NCBI GenBank assembly: GCA_002501885.1
Contig: DAON01000071.1
Location: 1-13,684, forward strand
Length of the DNA: 13,684 nucleotides
Source: Euryarchaeota archaeon UBA220
GTDB lineage: Archaea > Thermoplasmatota > Poseidoniia > Poseidoniales > Thalassarchaeaceae
Reading direction: 5' to 3'
The position numbers and the translations under genes were made by a program. Under the pieces are notes generated by a model. It had not been told where the DNA came from. It made no database searches and worked only from the letters and a program-made list of their open reading frames with translations. Below, one piece after another: positions 1 to 5,783 of the stretch (position 1 is its first letter; every line of letters starts with the position of its first letter).

Positions 1-980
1 CCTAGTGCCCATGCAACAAGAATCATCATTGGGGCAACGAATACTGCAATCTGCGTGGATGACCCCATCGAAATTGCAAATGAAAGATCCATCTTATCCT
101 TACCTGCAACTACTACTGCAGTGAAGTGTTCAGCCGCGTTACCGAATAGAGGGAGTAGGATCACGCCGATGAATAGGTGAGGGAGTCCTAGTCCTTCATC
201 GGAAGCTGCATATTCTACTGAATGAACAAGTATCTCAGCCATCCAAGATACTAGAATTGTGGCGACAACTAGCAGGATAATTGCGTCCCGCTTAGTCATC
301 TCAGGCGCCTCGTGATGATGTGTCTCTGTAGCAAATAGGTCCACATGGGACTTGAATTGAAAGTAAAGGAATAGCCCGTACAACAATAGCAGTACAATTG
401 CTGCTATGTGACTGAGTTGCTCGACGCCCTCCTCTCCCTCGGTTCCTCCAACGGTTGAATTGAATACTGTCGGAATAATCAGCACAATCATCGCTAGCAT
501 CATCAAAGAGCCATTGGAACTGACTTGGGTTTCAGAGAATTTCTGCTCAGGGAAATTGATTCCTCCCCACAAAAATGCAAGACCCATTACGAGTAATAAA
601 TTCCCTAGGATGCTGCCGATTAGGCTCGCTTGTACTAGCCCCACCATGAGGTTCTCTGTATCACTTCCAGAGGCTGCTTGGGATGCTGTATATATTGCCA
701 GTAAAGCGATGATCATCTCGGCTGCATTGCCAAAAGTGGCATTGAGTAAACCACCCAAGGATTCTGATGTATATAGTGCAATTTCCTCTGTTGCCCTCCC
801 CATTAGGAAGGCTAGAGGCATAATCGCTAGAAGAGAGAAAATGAAAGCCATTGATTCATTTTCTGCCATATAGGCAAAATAGCAGGTCATTGGAACTGCA
901 ATAAGAAGAATATTCAGTTTATTTTCCGCTGGGGAAAATGCTCCAAGCACGCTTACATGTCCGGTCTCAGTATCAGTCAT
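1..980 (-). CDS. CAX-family cation (Ca2+)/H+ antiporter, 3' end cut by window edge
   Basis: Integral membrane antiporter expected to exchange Ca2+ (or a similar cation) for H+. Reading the minus strand from ATG 980-978 gives about 326 residues with no stop before the window edge, so the C-terminus is missing. The two signature repeats of the family are clear: FGNAAEMIIAL near residues 83-93 (around position 731) and FGNAAEHFTAV near residues 279-289 (around position 143), each in a very hydrophobic region. The halves are separated by a hydrophilic loop containing THHHEAPE (around positions 308-331), where CAX proteins usually have an acidic or His-rich loop. A GTG at 950-948 is an alternative start, giving a protein that begins just before the PAENKLN stretch; no strong ribosome-binding site decides between them. 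It is transcribed divergently from the adenylate kinase gene. The family call is firm; the actual ion is an inference. Confidence 0.9.
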   Translation of the reverse strand, partial: MTDTETGHVSVLGAFSPAENKLNILLIAVPMTCYFAYMAENESMAFIFSLLAIMPLAFLMGRATEEIALYTSESLGGLLNATFGNAAEMIIALLAIYTASQAASGSDTENLMVGLVQASLIGSILGNLLLVMGLAFLWGGINFPEQKFSETQVSSNGSLMMLAMIVLIIPTVFNSTVGGTEGEEGVEQLSHIAAIVLLLLYGLFLYFQFKSHVDLFATETHHHEAPEMTKRDAIILLVVATILVSWMAEILVHSVEYAASDEGLGLPHLFIGVILLPLFGNAAEHFTAVVVAGKDKMDLSFAISMGSSTQIAVFVAPMMILVAWAL

Positions 981-1034
981 GAGAGGGCGGTGGTGCCTTC
1001 GATGGGTCAATGTTACGCCGTCACAGGAGCGTTC

Positions 1035-1604
1035 ATGGCATCAATACCGACCGGCCAAGATATGGACGAAGGCTTCAGATTAGCCCTCACAGGTACACCA
1101 GGTACTGGAAAGAGCACGGTAGCTGGACTGTTTTCTGAGGGGGGTTTTGAGGTACTGACGGTGGAGTCTCTAGCTGAAGAAAACGGTCTGAAGGGAGATT
1201 TGGATTCAACAGACGGTGCATTGGTAATCGACACACATGCGCTACATGAAGCACTGTTAGATTCGTGGAAGACCATGCCGACAGACCCGGTAATCATCGA
1301 CGGTCATCTATCTCACCACCTGCCATGTGATGCGTTTGTTGTACTGCGCTGCTCTCCAGATGTACTCAAGTCAAGGCTGGAGGGGCGAGGATATCACAGT
1401 GAGAAGATTCAGTCTAATTGTGAATGGGAATTGATTGGTGGAGCTTGGAATGAATACGAAGAGGGTTTTCCTTGGATTGAGTTTGATACCACGGCTAGCG
1501 ATGCCGAGTCTATAGTCGCATCAATCAATGGTTGGATAGCAGATGGTTTCAAGCCAGTAAGCAGTAGCCCGGAGATTGACTGGATAGAGATAATGGAGGA
1601 TTGA
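1035..1604 (+). CDS. AK6/Fap7-type adenylate kinase (P-loop NTPase)
   Basis: Small nucleotide kinase of the AK6 (Fap7/hCINAP) family, which phosphorylates AMP. In eukaryotes and archaea it is also linked to maturation of the small ribosomal subunit (family knowledge). About 189 residues. Visible are the Walker A GTPGTGKST near residues 20-28, the family motif DGHLSHHLP in the middle, the VVLRC strand, and the LEGRGY lid element, followed by a Glu/Trp-rich helix and DTTASD near the end. The frame opens earlier (ATG 957), but that would add an unusual N-terminal tail. ATG 1035 has AGGAG at 1025-1029, five bases upstream, so I prefer it. ATG 1062, giving MDEGFRLALTG, is also possible and closest to the usual family start. 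The stop lies one base before the start of the phosphatidyltransferase gene, so the two are co-transcribed. Residue numbers assume the 1035 start. Confidence 0.9.
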   Translation: MASIPTGQDMDEGFRLALTGTPGTGKSTVAGLFSEGGFEVLTVESLAEENGLKGDLDSTDGALVIDTHALHEALLDSWKTMPTDPVIIDGHLSHHLPCDAFVVLRCSPDVLKSRLEGRGYHSEKIQSNCEWELIGGAWNEYEEGFPWIEFDTTASDAESIVASINGWIADGFKPVSSSPEIDWIEIMED

Positions 1605-1605
1605 G

Positions 1606-2280
1606 ATGTTCGAGAAGATGAGGGGAGTTTGGACCAAAGCCATAGATCCATTAGTCCTGAGAATGGGAAATCTAGATCCTAGTGTTTTGACATGGACAAG
1701 CTTAGTTCTAGCTCTAGTTTCTTTCTGGCTCATCGCTGAGGCTGACCTCGATACAAACGGCGCAATGATGATTGGAGGAGGAGTTGTTCTGATTCTGGTT
1801 GCTGGGGTCCTTGATGCTCTCGACGGCGCTCTCGCTCGCCATCAAGGAGTAGCGGGACCATACGGTGACTTCCTCGACCATACCATCGACAGAGTGGTCG
1901 ATGTAGGTCTTCTGATTGCTATAGGGATGAATACGGCATATGTTACGGACCCCAGTTCAGGAGCGGTTGCAGCAGTCCTAACTCTGTTTGGATCATACAT
2001 GGGAACTCAGGCACAGTCGGTTGGCCTAGATCGAATCTATGGGGGTTTCTCGAGAGCCGACAGACTGGTACTCACAATCGCCTGTCTAATCGCGGCGGCA
2101 TGGCAGGCACACTCAGGCGGTGCAGGGTTTGATGTAACTGACATCGAGTATGCTAACTGGGTAATGCTGGGCAATACTGAGCTCAATGGAATGACTGCAG
2201 CGCTAGCGGTATCGGCGTGGGGAGGAGTCTACACCTTCCTGTCTCGATTCATGAATACTCGAAGTCAGTTGCTGGAATAA
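1606..2280 (+). CDS. CDP-alcohol phosphatidyltransferase family membrane protein
   Basis: Enzyme that transfers a phospholipid moiety from a CDP-linked lipid to an alcohol, making a polar head group in the membrane; in archaea the likely donor is CDP-archaeol. The family motif is complete: D70, D73-G74, A77-R78, then eight residues, G87, D91 and D95 (DGALAR followed by GDFLDHTID), which supplies the four metal-binding aspartates. The rest is strongly hydrophobic, with about six membrane segments in 224 residues, normal for the family. ATG 1606 has GGAGG at 1595-1599 and directly follows the adenylate kinase stop, so the pair forms an operon. Archaetidylinositol-phosphate synthase and archaetidylserine synthase are both possible; the sequence alone does not decide the acceptor. 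The family call is sure, the substrate open. Confidence 0.9.
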   Translation: MFEKMRGVWTKAIDPLVLRMGNLDPSVLTWTSLVLALVSFWLIAEADLDTNGAMMIGGGVVLILVAGVLDALDGALARHQGVAGPYGDFLDHTIDRVVDVGLLIAIGMNTAYVTDPSSGAVAAVLTLFGSYMGTQAQSVGLDRIYGGFSRADRLVLTIACLIAAAWQAHSGGAGFDVTDIEYANWVMLGNTELNGMTAALAVSAWGGVYTFLSRFMNTRSQLLE

Positions 2281-2314
2281 CGGCCTTGCTCAGCACCCGT
2301 TCAAACGCGCTTCA

Positions 2315-2329
2315 CCCGCCGTAGGCGGG
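2315..2329 (+). terminator. short GC hairpin upstream of ftsZ (putative terminator/3'-end element)
   Basis: Perfect inverted repeat CCCGCC-GTA-GGCGGG: a 6-bp stem with a 3-base loop, 35 bases after the phosphatidyltransferase stop and 8 bases before an AT-rich promoter-like box. It has no T-run, so it is not a classical intrinsic terminator. The structure is seen; the function is inferred from its repeated placement at other gene junctions. Confidence 0.4.
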
Positions 2330-2335
2330 GGGTAA

Positions 2336-2346
2336 CGGTTATCCTC
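2336..2346 (+). promoter_or_regulatory. TATA-like box for ftsZ, apparently leaderless
   Basis: The sequence CGGTTATCCTC is centred about 27 bases upstream of the GTG at 2369. That is the distance expected between an archaeal TATA box and the transcription start. No Shine-Dalgarno motif precedes the GTG, which fits a leaderless transcript beginning at or next to the start codon. The match to a TATA box is weak. Confidence 0.3.
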
Positions 2347-2368
2347 TCTACGACGCGCCTAGACTCTC

Positions 2369-3487
2369 GTGAAGCACATTATCGACAGGGTTCTGGAACT
2401 TCAGGAGACCGAGGGTCTCCCAACTGAAGGTGCCGACAGGGAGGGTGATCCTGAGCTGAAGACCCTGCTGAAGTCGTTACAACCGAAGATTAGAGTGTAT
2501 GGCTGTGGAGGTTGTGGCTCGAACACTGTAGCAAGGCTGGAACTCGAAGGTTTGTTCGATGATAAATATGTGAAAGGTATCGCTGTCAATACCGATGCAC
2601 AGCACTTACTAAGAGTCAATGTACAGAACAAGGTACTCATTGGTCGATCTGCTAGAGGCAGGGGCGCTGGAGGTGACCCTGAGAAAGGAGAGCAGGCAGC
2701 ATATGAGTCCGAGAAATCTCTCAATGGAGAGATTGAAGATTGCGATCTAGCATTCATCACAGCAGGACTGGGGGGTGGCACTGGGACAGGGAGTGCGCAC
2801 GTAGTCGCCCGTCTGGCCAAATCGGCCGGGGCTCTGACAATTGCTGTGGTGAGTTATCCCTTCCTATCAGAAGGAGCGTTGCGGAAGCAGAATGCAGAAT
2901 GGGGCTTGGAGAGGCTCAGAGAGGTATGCGACACTGTTGTCGTACTCCCAAATGAGAGGCTACTCGAGGTCGAGGGGGTTCGAGATCTACCCCTCGACGC
3001 TGCCTTCCGCGTCGCTGATGAACTACTGATGAGAAGCATATCCGGAGTCTCCGAGATGATTGCCAAGGAAGGTGTAGTCAATCTAGACTTCCAAGACTTG
3101 AGATCAGTAATGGAGAACGGTGGAGGAGTTGCGATGATTGGACTGGGCGAAGGTAGAGGCCCGGGTAGCGCGGAGAAGGCTACTGAGGAAGCTCTGCAAT
3201 CTCCACTTCTTGACATTGATATTTCTGATGCCAGAGGTGCTTTGGTGAATGTGGTTGGAGGTCCGACATTGTCATTGGGCGACGCCGAGCAGTGTGCCAA
3301 GCTGATTAGAGACAGAATCAATCCGTATGCCAGAATAATCTGGGGTGCGACAACAGACGAGTCTATGGGTGACGAGATTCGTGTCCTACTCGTACTTACA
3401 GGTGTCAAGAGTGAGCAGATTCACGGTGCTGCACTACACTCACAGATGCGTAATCTGAGAGATAGAACAGTAGAATTCGTGAATTGA
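2369..3487 (+). CDS. ftsZ: cell-division GTPase FtsZ (archaeal FtsZ1-like)
   Basis: Tubulin-like GTPase that polymerises into the division ring under the membrane. The 372 residues show the Rossmann start VYGCGGCGSNTV (43-54), the NTDAQHLL strand (74-81), the archaeal-type RGRGAGGDPEKG (96-107), the tubulin signature GLGGGTGTGSA (133-143), and the T7 catalytic loop NLDFQDL (238-244) with both aspartates. A variable N-terminal stretch of about 40 residues precedes the fold, and the protein ends soon after it. There is almost no room for the disordered linker and conserved C-terminal peptide that bind FtsA or SepF in many species. The start is GTG; there is no ribosome-binding site. The position directly before secE-spt5 matches the common euryarchaeal order and favours FtsZ1 over FtsZ2. 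A hairpin and a new promoter follow, so secE onward is probably a separate transcript. Confidence 0.93.
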   Translation: MKHIIDRVLELQETEGLPTEGADREGDPELKTLLKSLQPKIRVYGCGGCGSNTVARLELEGLFDDKYVKGIAVNTDAQHLLRVNVQNKVLIGRSARGRGAGGDPEKGEQAAYESEKSLNGEIEDCDLAFITAGLGGGTGTGSAHVVARLAKSAGALTIAVVSYPFLSEGALRKQNAEWGLERLREVCDTVVVLPNERLLEVEGVRDLPLDAAFRVADELLMRSISGVSEMIAKEGVVNLDFQDLRSVMENGGGVAMIGLGEGRGPGSAEKATEEALQSPLLDIDISDARGALVNVVGGPTLSLGDAEQCAKLIRDRINPYARIIWGATTDESMGDEIRVLLVLTGVKSEQIHGAALHSQMRNLRDRTVEFVN

Positions 3488-3506
3488 ATTTTCAGTGATG
3501 CTGTTT

Positions 3507-3524
3507 CGAGCCCCTTAGGGCTCG
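3507..3524 (+). terminator. hairpin between ftsZ and secE
   Basis: Perfect inverted repeat CGAGCCC-CTTA-GGGCTCG: a 7-bp stem and 4-base loop, 20 bases after the ftsZ stop and 8 bases before the promoter-like GCTTAAAT. No T-run follows. It probably marks the 3' end of the ftsZ message; this is inferred from position only. Confidence 0.45.
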
Positions 3525-3532
3525 CCCGGCGT

Positions 3533-3540
3533 GCTTAAAT
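3533..3540 (+). promoter_or_regulatory. TATA-like box for the secE-spt5-ribosomal operon
   Basis: GCTTAAAT is centred about 42 bases before the secE ATG, which predicts a transcription start near 3563 and a leader of roughly 15 bases holding the GGGAG ribosome-binding site. The core GCTTAA recurs on the other strand at 12747-12753, also just after a hairpin. Spacing and AT-richness support it; it is not proven. Confidence 0.5.
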
Positions 3541-3578
3541 GGAGTCTGTCGGTCGCCGGGTCGCTTCGAGGGAGAGTC

Positions 3579-3842
3579 ATGGCTATCGAGAGTTCCAATG
3601 TAGGGCCTGTCGAGGAGAAAGTTCAGGGCTGGCAAGATGAGATTGAAGGTCGAGTACGGGGATTGCAAACCGGCTCCTATGCTCGTATCTTGAAGATGGC
3701 ACGAAAGCCATCAAAGCAAGAGTTCCGTCAGACCGTTATCGTCTGTGGAATCGGCATGTTCGTGCTGGGTGCTATCGGCTTCGTTATGCTGTGGTTGATG
3801 GATAGTGCATTCCCTTCCTTCTTCGACTGGCTGACAAACTGA
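3579..3842 (+). CDS. secE: protein translocase subunit SecE/Sec61 gamma
   Basis: Small clamp subunit of the SecYEG translocon in the cytoplasmic membrane. The 87 residues contain the family core YARILKMARKPSKQEF (residues 34-49) followed by a single membrane helix (about 51-74), the layout of archaeal SecE. ATG 3579 is preceded by GGGAG at 3570-3574 and gives the usual length. An in-frame GTG at 3531 would overlap the promoter-like box and add an unlikely tail. The gene starts the operon that continues with spt5, 12 bases downstream, a classical archaeal (and, as secE-nusG, bacterial) pair. An amphipathic acidic N-terminal helix precedes the core, as usual. Confidence 0.93.
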   Translation: MAIESSNVGPVEEKVQGWQDEIEGRVRGLQTGSYARILKMARKPSKQEFRQTVIVCGIGMFVLGAIGFVMLWLMDSAFPSFFDWLTN

Positions 3843-3854
3843 TGGGGTGATTTA

Positions 3855-4721
3855 ATGTCTGATGCATTCACTGTTTATGTTAGAAACGAAGAGAGCGTTC
3901 TCCTGATGCAGCGTGCTGATGGAGTTGCAGACTTCCCAGGTGCTTGGGATGGAATCTATGGGGTCGGAGATCCTGAAGATTTGGATTCGGTCGTTGCTAG
4001 AATCACCGAGGTTACCGGAATAGAAGCCGAGAACCTGCAGCATGTAAGGTCAGGCCTTTCTAGGGGCCTAGCCTACGGTAATCGACTCAATGATGTAACT
4101 CCAATGCTCTTTGTCAGTTCTGTAAAGGAGGTTGATTCTCGAGGCCTATACAAGGGATTCGAGTGGATAGACCCAGGAAACATTGGTAACAAGGAATACA
4201 GCACCCCCGCACTTAGAGATATGTATGGCGATGTTGCCTCATATCTTTACATTCTCAAGACCTCAATCGGTCAAGAGCAGAATGTGGCCAAGGAAATTCA
4301 AGCAAGACTCTCTGGAACCGGTTCTCTCAAGGATATACAGGACGAGATTTACGGTGTTTTGAGTCCTCACTTCATGCGTGGATATATCTTCGTTGAAGCC
4401 TCTGCATTACATCATGTCGAGAAGTTGATTGGTAGAGTCGGTGTTTCTACTACGCCAATGAAGAACTGCAGAAAGGTTCTGGATGGCGAGTCGCCTCTCG
4501 GAGATGTGTTGCCTTATCTAGAGCCCAAGGCCGCTACAACTGGTATCGAAGAGGGAAGCATAGTGGAGATTCATGGTGGTGCATTCCGTGGACAGGCTGC
4601 TCGCGTCACAAGAGTTACTGAATCGAAGGAAGAGGTTACTGTCGAGTTGTTCGAGGCCGCTGTTCCTGTTGCTCTTACTGTTAGAGCTGATCAAGTCAGA
4701 GTTACCCAGCGTGTTGAGTAG
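3855..4721 (+). CDS. spt5: Spt5 (NusG-like) elongation factor with an N-terminal degenerate Nudix domain
   Basis: The C-terminal part is a standard archaeal Spt5, the RNA polymerase clamp processivity factor that pairs with Spt4. Its NGN domain spans about residues 129-222 (YILKTSIGQEQNVA at 132-145, MRGYIFVEA at 174-182), and a KOW domain follows at about 232-285 (IVEIHGGAFRGQAARVTRV, then VTVELFEAAVPV). Archaeal Spt5 is normally about 150 residues; this one has 288. The extra N-terminal 125 residues look like a Nudix hydrolase fold: VLLMQRADGV.DFPGAWDGIYG at 15-36, a degraded Nudix box ending ARITEVTGI at 48-56, and the late FEWIDPGNI at 102-110. In the box the usual REXXEE has become ARITEV, losing two metal-binding acids, so catalysis is unlikely. 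The start has GGGGTGA at 3844-3850, and the frame is open throughout. An internal ATG at 4221 could give a conventional Spt5 but lacks a ribosome-binding site. Confidence 0.9.
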   Translation: MSDAFTVYVRNEESVLLMQRADGVADFPGAWDGIYGVGDPEDLDSVVARITEVTGIEAENLQHVRSGLSRGLAYGNRLNDVTPMLFVSSVKEVDSRGLYKGFEWIDPGNIGNKEYSTPALRDMYGDVASYLYILKTSIGQEQNVAKEIQARLSGTGSLKDIQDEIYGVLSPHFMRGYIFVEASALHHVEKLIGRVGVSTTPMKNCRKVLDGESPLGDVLPYLEPKAATTGIEEGSIVEIHGGAFRGQAARVTRVTESKEEVTVELFEAAVPVALTVRADQVRVTQRVE

Positions 4722-4730
4722 GGCTTCTAT

Positions 4731-4745
4731 ACGCCCTTCGGGCGT
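4731..4745 (+). terminator. hairpin between spt5 and uL11
   Basis: Perfect inverted repeat ACGCCC-TTC-GGGCGT: a 6-bp stem and 3-base loop, 9 bases after the spt5 stop. An AT-rich CTCAAATAG lies about 10 bases further on (4754-4762), at a distance from the uL11 start that would allow a second, internal promoter. This may be an attenuator or processing site within the operon, not a full terminator; no T-run follows. Confidence 0.4.
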
Positions 4746-4790
4746 TGCATCACTCTCAAATAGGGAAAGCAGGTCGGCGGGGCGCACCCA

Positions 4791-4800
4791 AAGGAGGTAA
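4791..4800 (+). promoter_or_regulatory. ribosome-binding site and in-frame stop that fix the uL11 start
   Basis: AAGGAGG at 4791-4797 is the strongest Shine-Dalgarno motif in the window, nine bases before ATG 4807. The next three bases, TAA at 4798-4800, are a stop codon in the uL11 frame. Together they show that translation begins at 4807 and that the short uL11 cannot be a mis-called start. Confidence 0.85.
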
Positions 4801-4806
4801 CTACGC

Positions 4807-5085
4807 ATGTCTGCACGCAACGAGACACCGCACAAGGTGATTCAGATGCTAGGACAGAAGACCTGCAACGGATCATGGGAAGAGGCTACGGAGAACCTCA
4901 CCATGGACCAGGTAAAGCAGATTGCTGAAGATCAGTCGGACCGACTGACTGGAGCAAATCTGTATGCTCGATGCCGTGAGGTAATGGGCACATGCGTCTC
5001 GATGAGGGTGAATGTGGAGGGCATGACTCCGAAGGATGCACTCCAAGCAATGAGTGAGGGAAGATTTAGCGAACATTTCAGTTGA
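4807..5085 (+). CDS. rpl11: ribosomal protein uL11, C-terminal domain only
   Basis: uL11 sits at the base of the ribosomal stalk. Its C-terminal domain binds the 23S rRNA GTPase-centre helices, while its N-terminal domain faces the translation factors and stalk. Archaeal uL11 is about 160 residues; this gene encodes 92. Residues 28-92 are typical C-terminal domain: NLTMDQVKQIA (30-40), the very conserved EVMGTCVSM (58-66), VNVEGMTPKDA (68-78), and the closing GRFSEHF. Residues 7-27 align with the linker helix before it. The N-terminal domain with its GPPLGP motif is absent. An in-frame stop lies two codons before the ATG, and only 85 bases separate the gene from spt5, so the missing part is not hidden upstream. 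The position between spt5 and uL1 is the normal one for uL11. Truncation by frameshift is unlikely given the good ribosome-binding site. Confidence 0.88.
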   Translation: MSARNETPHKVIQMLGQKTCNGSWEEATENLTMDQVKQIAEDQSDRLTGANLYARCREVMGTCVSMRVNVEGMTPKDALQAMSEGRFSEHFS

Positions 5086-5138
5086 TATTCACGAGTTGCG
5101 GGAGAGGTTTTCCTCGTTGACCGCGGAGGTGAGAAAAA

Positions 5139-5783
5139 ATGCAAGAAAACATACAGACAGCAATCCAACGCGCCCTCGACGAATCTCCGGAAAGGAAGTT
5201 CGTAGAATCTGTTGAGATTTCATTCACCCTCAGAGATGTCGACCTCAAGAATCCAGCAAACAGGATTCAAGAGGAAGTCAGGCTCCCTTCAGGACGAGGT
5301 AAGCCAGTCAAGATCTCGATGTTTGCCGGTGGTGAGATGGCTACTAAGGCTAAGGCAGCCGGAATCGAAGTAATCGATCCTGCAACCATTGAGGATCTCG
5401 GTGGTAACAAACAGCTCGCGCGAAAGGTTGCCAACAAGAACGACTTCTTCCTCGCTGAGATTCCACATATGGGAACCGTTGGTCGTTTCCTTGGTGTTGT
5501 TCTGGGCCCACGCGGCAAGATGCCTCGTCCGGTGCCTCCGAATGTAGATCCTGGAATGATTGCAACTGGACTGAAGGATACTTCGATTGTACGCTCAAGA
5601 GACAGTATAACCTTCCACACAGCATTTGGCTCACGCGAGCAAGGCCTAGATGATTTGACTGCTAATGCAGTGGCAATTTGGGAGAGAGTGATGTCGAAAC
5701 TGGAGAGGGGAGCGGGTAACATCCGCTCGTGTTACATCAAGACCTCAATGGGTCCTTCAATCAAGGTTGAGGTGGTAGAATGA
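5139..5783 (+). CDS. rpl1: 50S ribosomal protein uL1
   Basis: Large-subunit protein of the mobile L1 stalk, which guides deacylated tRNA out of the E site. The 214 residues match the usual archaeal length. The diagnostic LGPRGKMPRPVPP (122-134) is present, as are the N-terminal RNA-binding strands (FVESVEISFTLRDVDL) and the closing GNIRSCYIKTSMGPSIKV. Start ATG 5139 follows GGAGGTGAG at 5125-5133, a strong ribosome-binding site. The stop overlaps the start of uL10 in an ATGA arrangement, so translation is probably coupled. In Methanococcus uL1 represses its own mRNA by binding a mimic of its rRNA site; I could not identify a convincing copy of that site here. Confidence 0.96.
   Translation: MQENIQTAIQRALDESPERKFVESVEISFTLRDVDLKNPANRIQEEVRLPSGRGKPVKISMFAGGEMATKAKAAGIEVIDPATIEDLGGNKQLARKVANKNDFFLAEIPHMGTVGRFLGVVLGPRGKMPRPVPPNVDPGMIATGLKDTSIVRSRDSITFHTAFGSREQGLDDLTANAVAIWERVMSKLERGAGNIRSCYIKTSMGPSIKVEVVE

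Noticed and set aside
460..873. Plus-strand open frame of 137 codons over the antiporter
   Set aside because: It is antisense to the CAX gene, whose minus-strand frame shows two GNAAE signatures and a normal membrane pattern; the plus frame is a by-product of it.
957..1034. ATG 957 as the adenylate kinase start
   Set aside because: It adds 26 residues unlike any AK6 N-terminus, with no ribosome-binding site; ATG 1035 has AGGAG.
3531..3578. GTG 3531 as the secE start
   Set aside because: It falls in the hairpin/promoter-like region; ATG 3579 has a ribosome-binding site and gives the family length.
4221..4721. Conventional short Spt5 starting at the internal ATG 4221 with a separate upstream gene
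   Set aside because: No stop separates the two parts, no ribosome-binding site precedes 4221, and the long frame begins with a good GGGGTGA. A minor internal start cannot be excluded.
4722..4806. Frameshift or hidden exon holding the missing uL11 N-terminal domain
   Set aside because: The gap is only 85 bases, too short for about 70 residues; an in-frame stop lies two codons before the ATG; the sequence upstream is intact spt5.
4960..5170. A uL1 autoregulatory mRNA site like that of Methanococcus
   Set aside because: I looked for the rRNA-mimic stem and internal loop around the uL11 end and uL1 start and found no convincing match; only a weak GAGG-TTTT-CCTC stem at 5104-5115.
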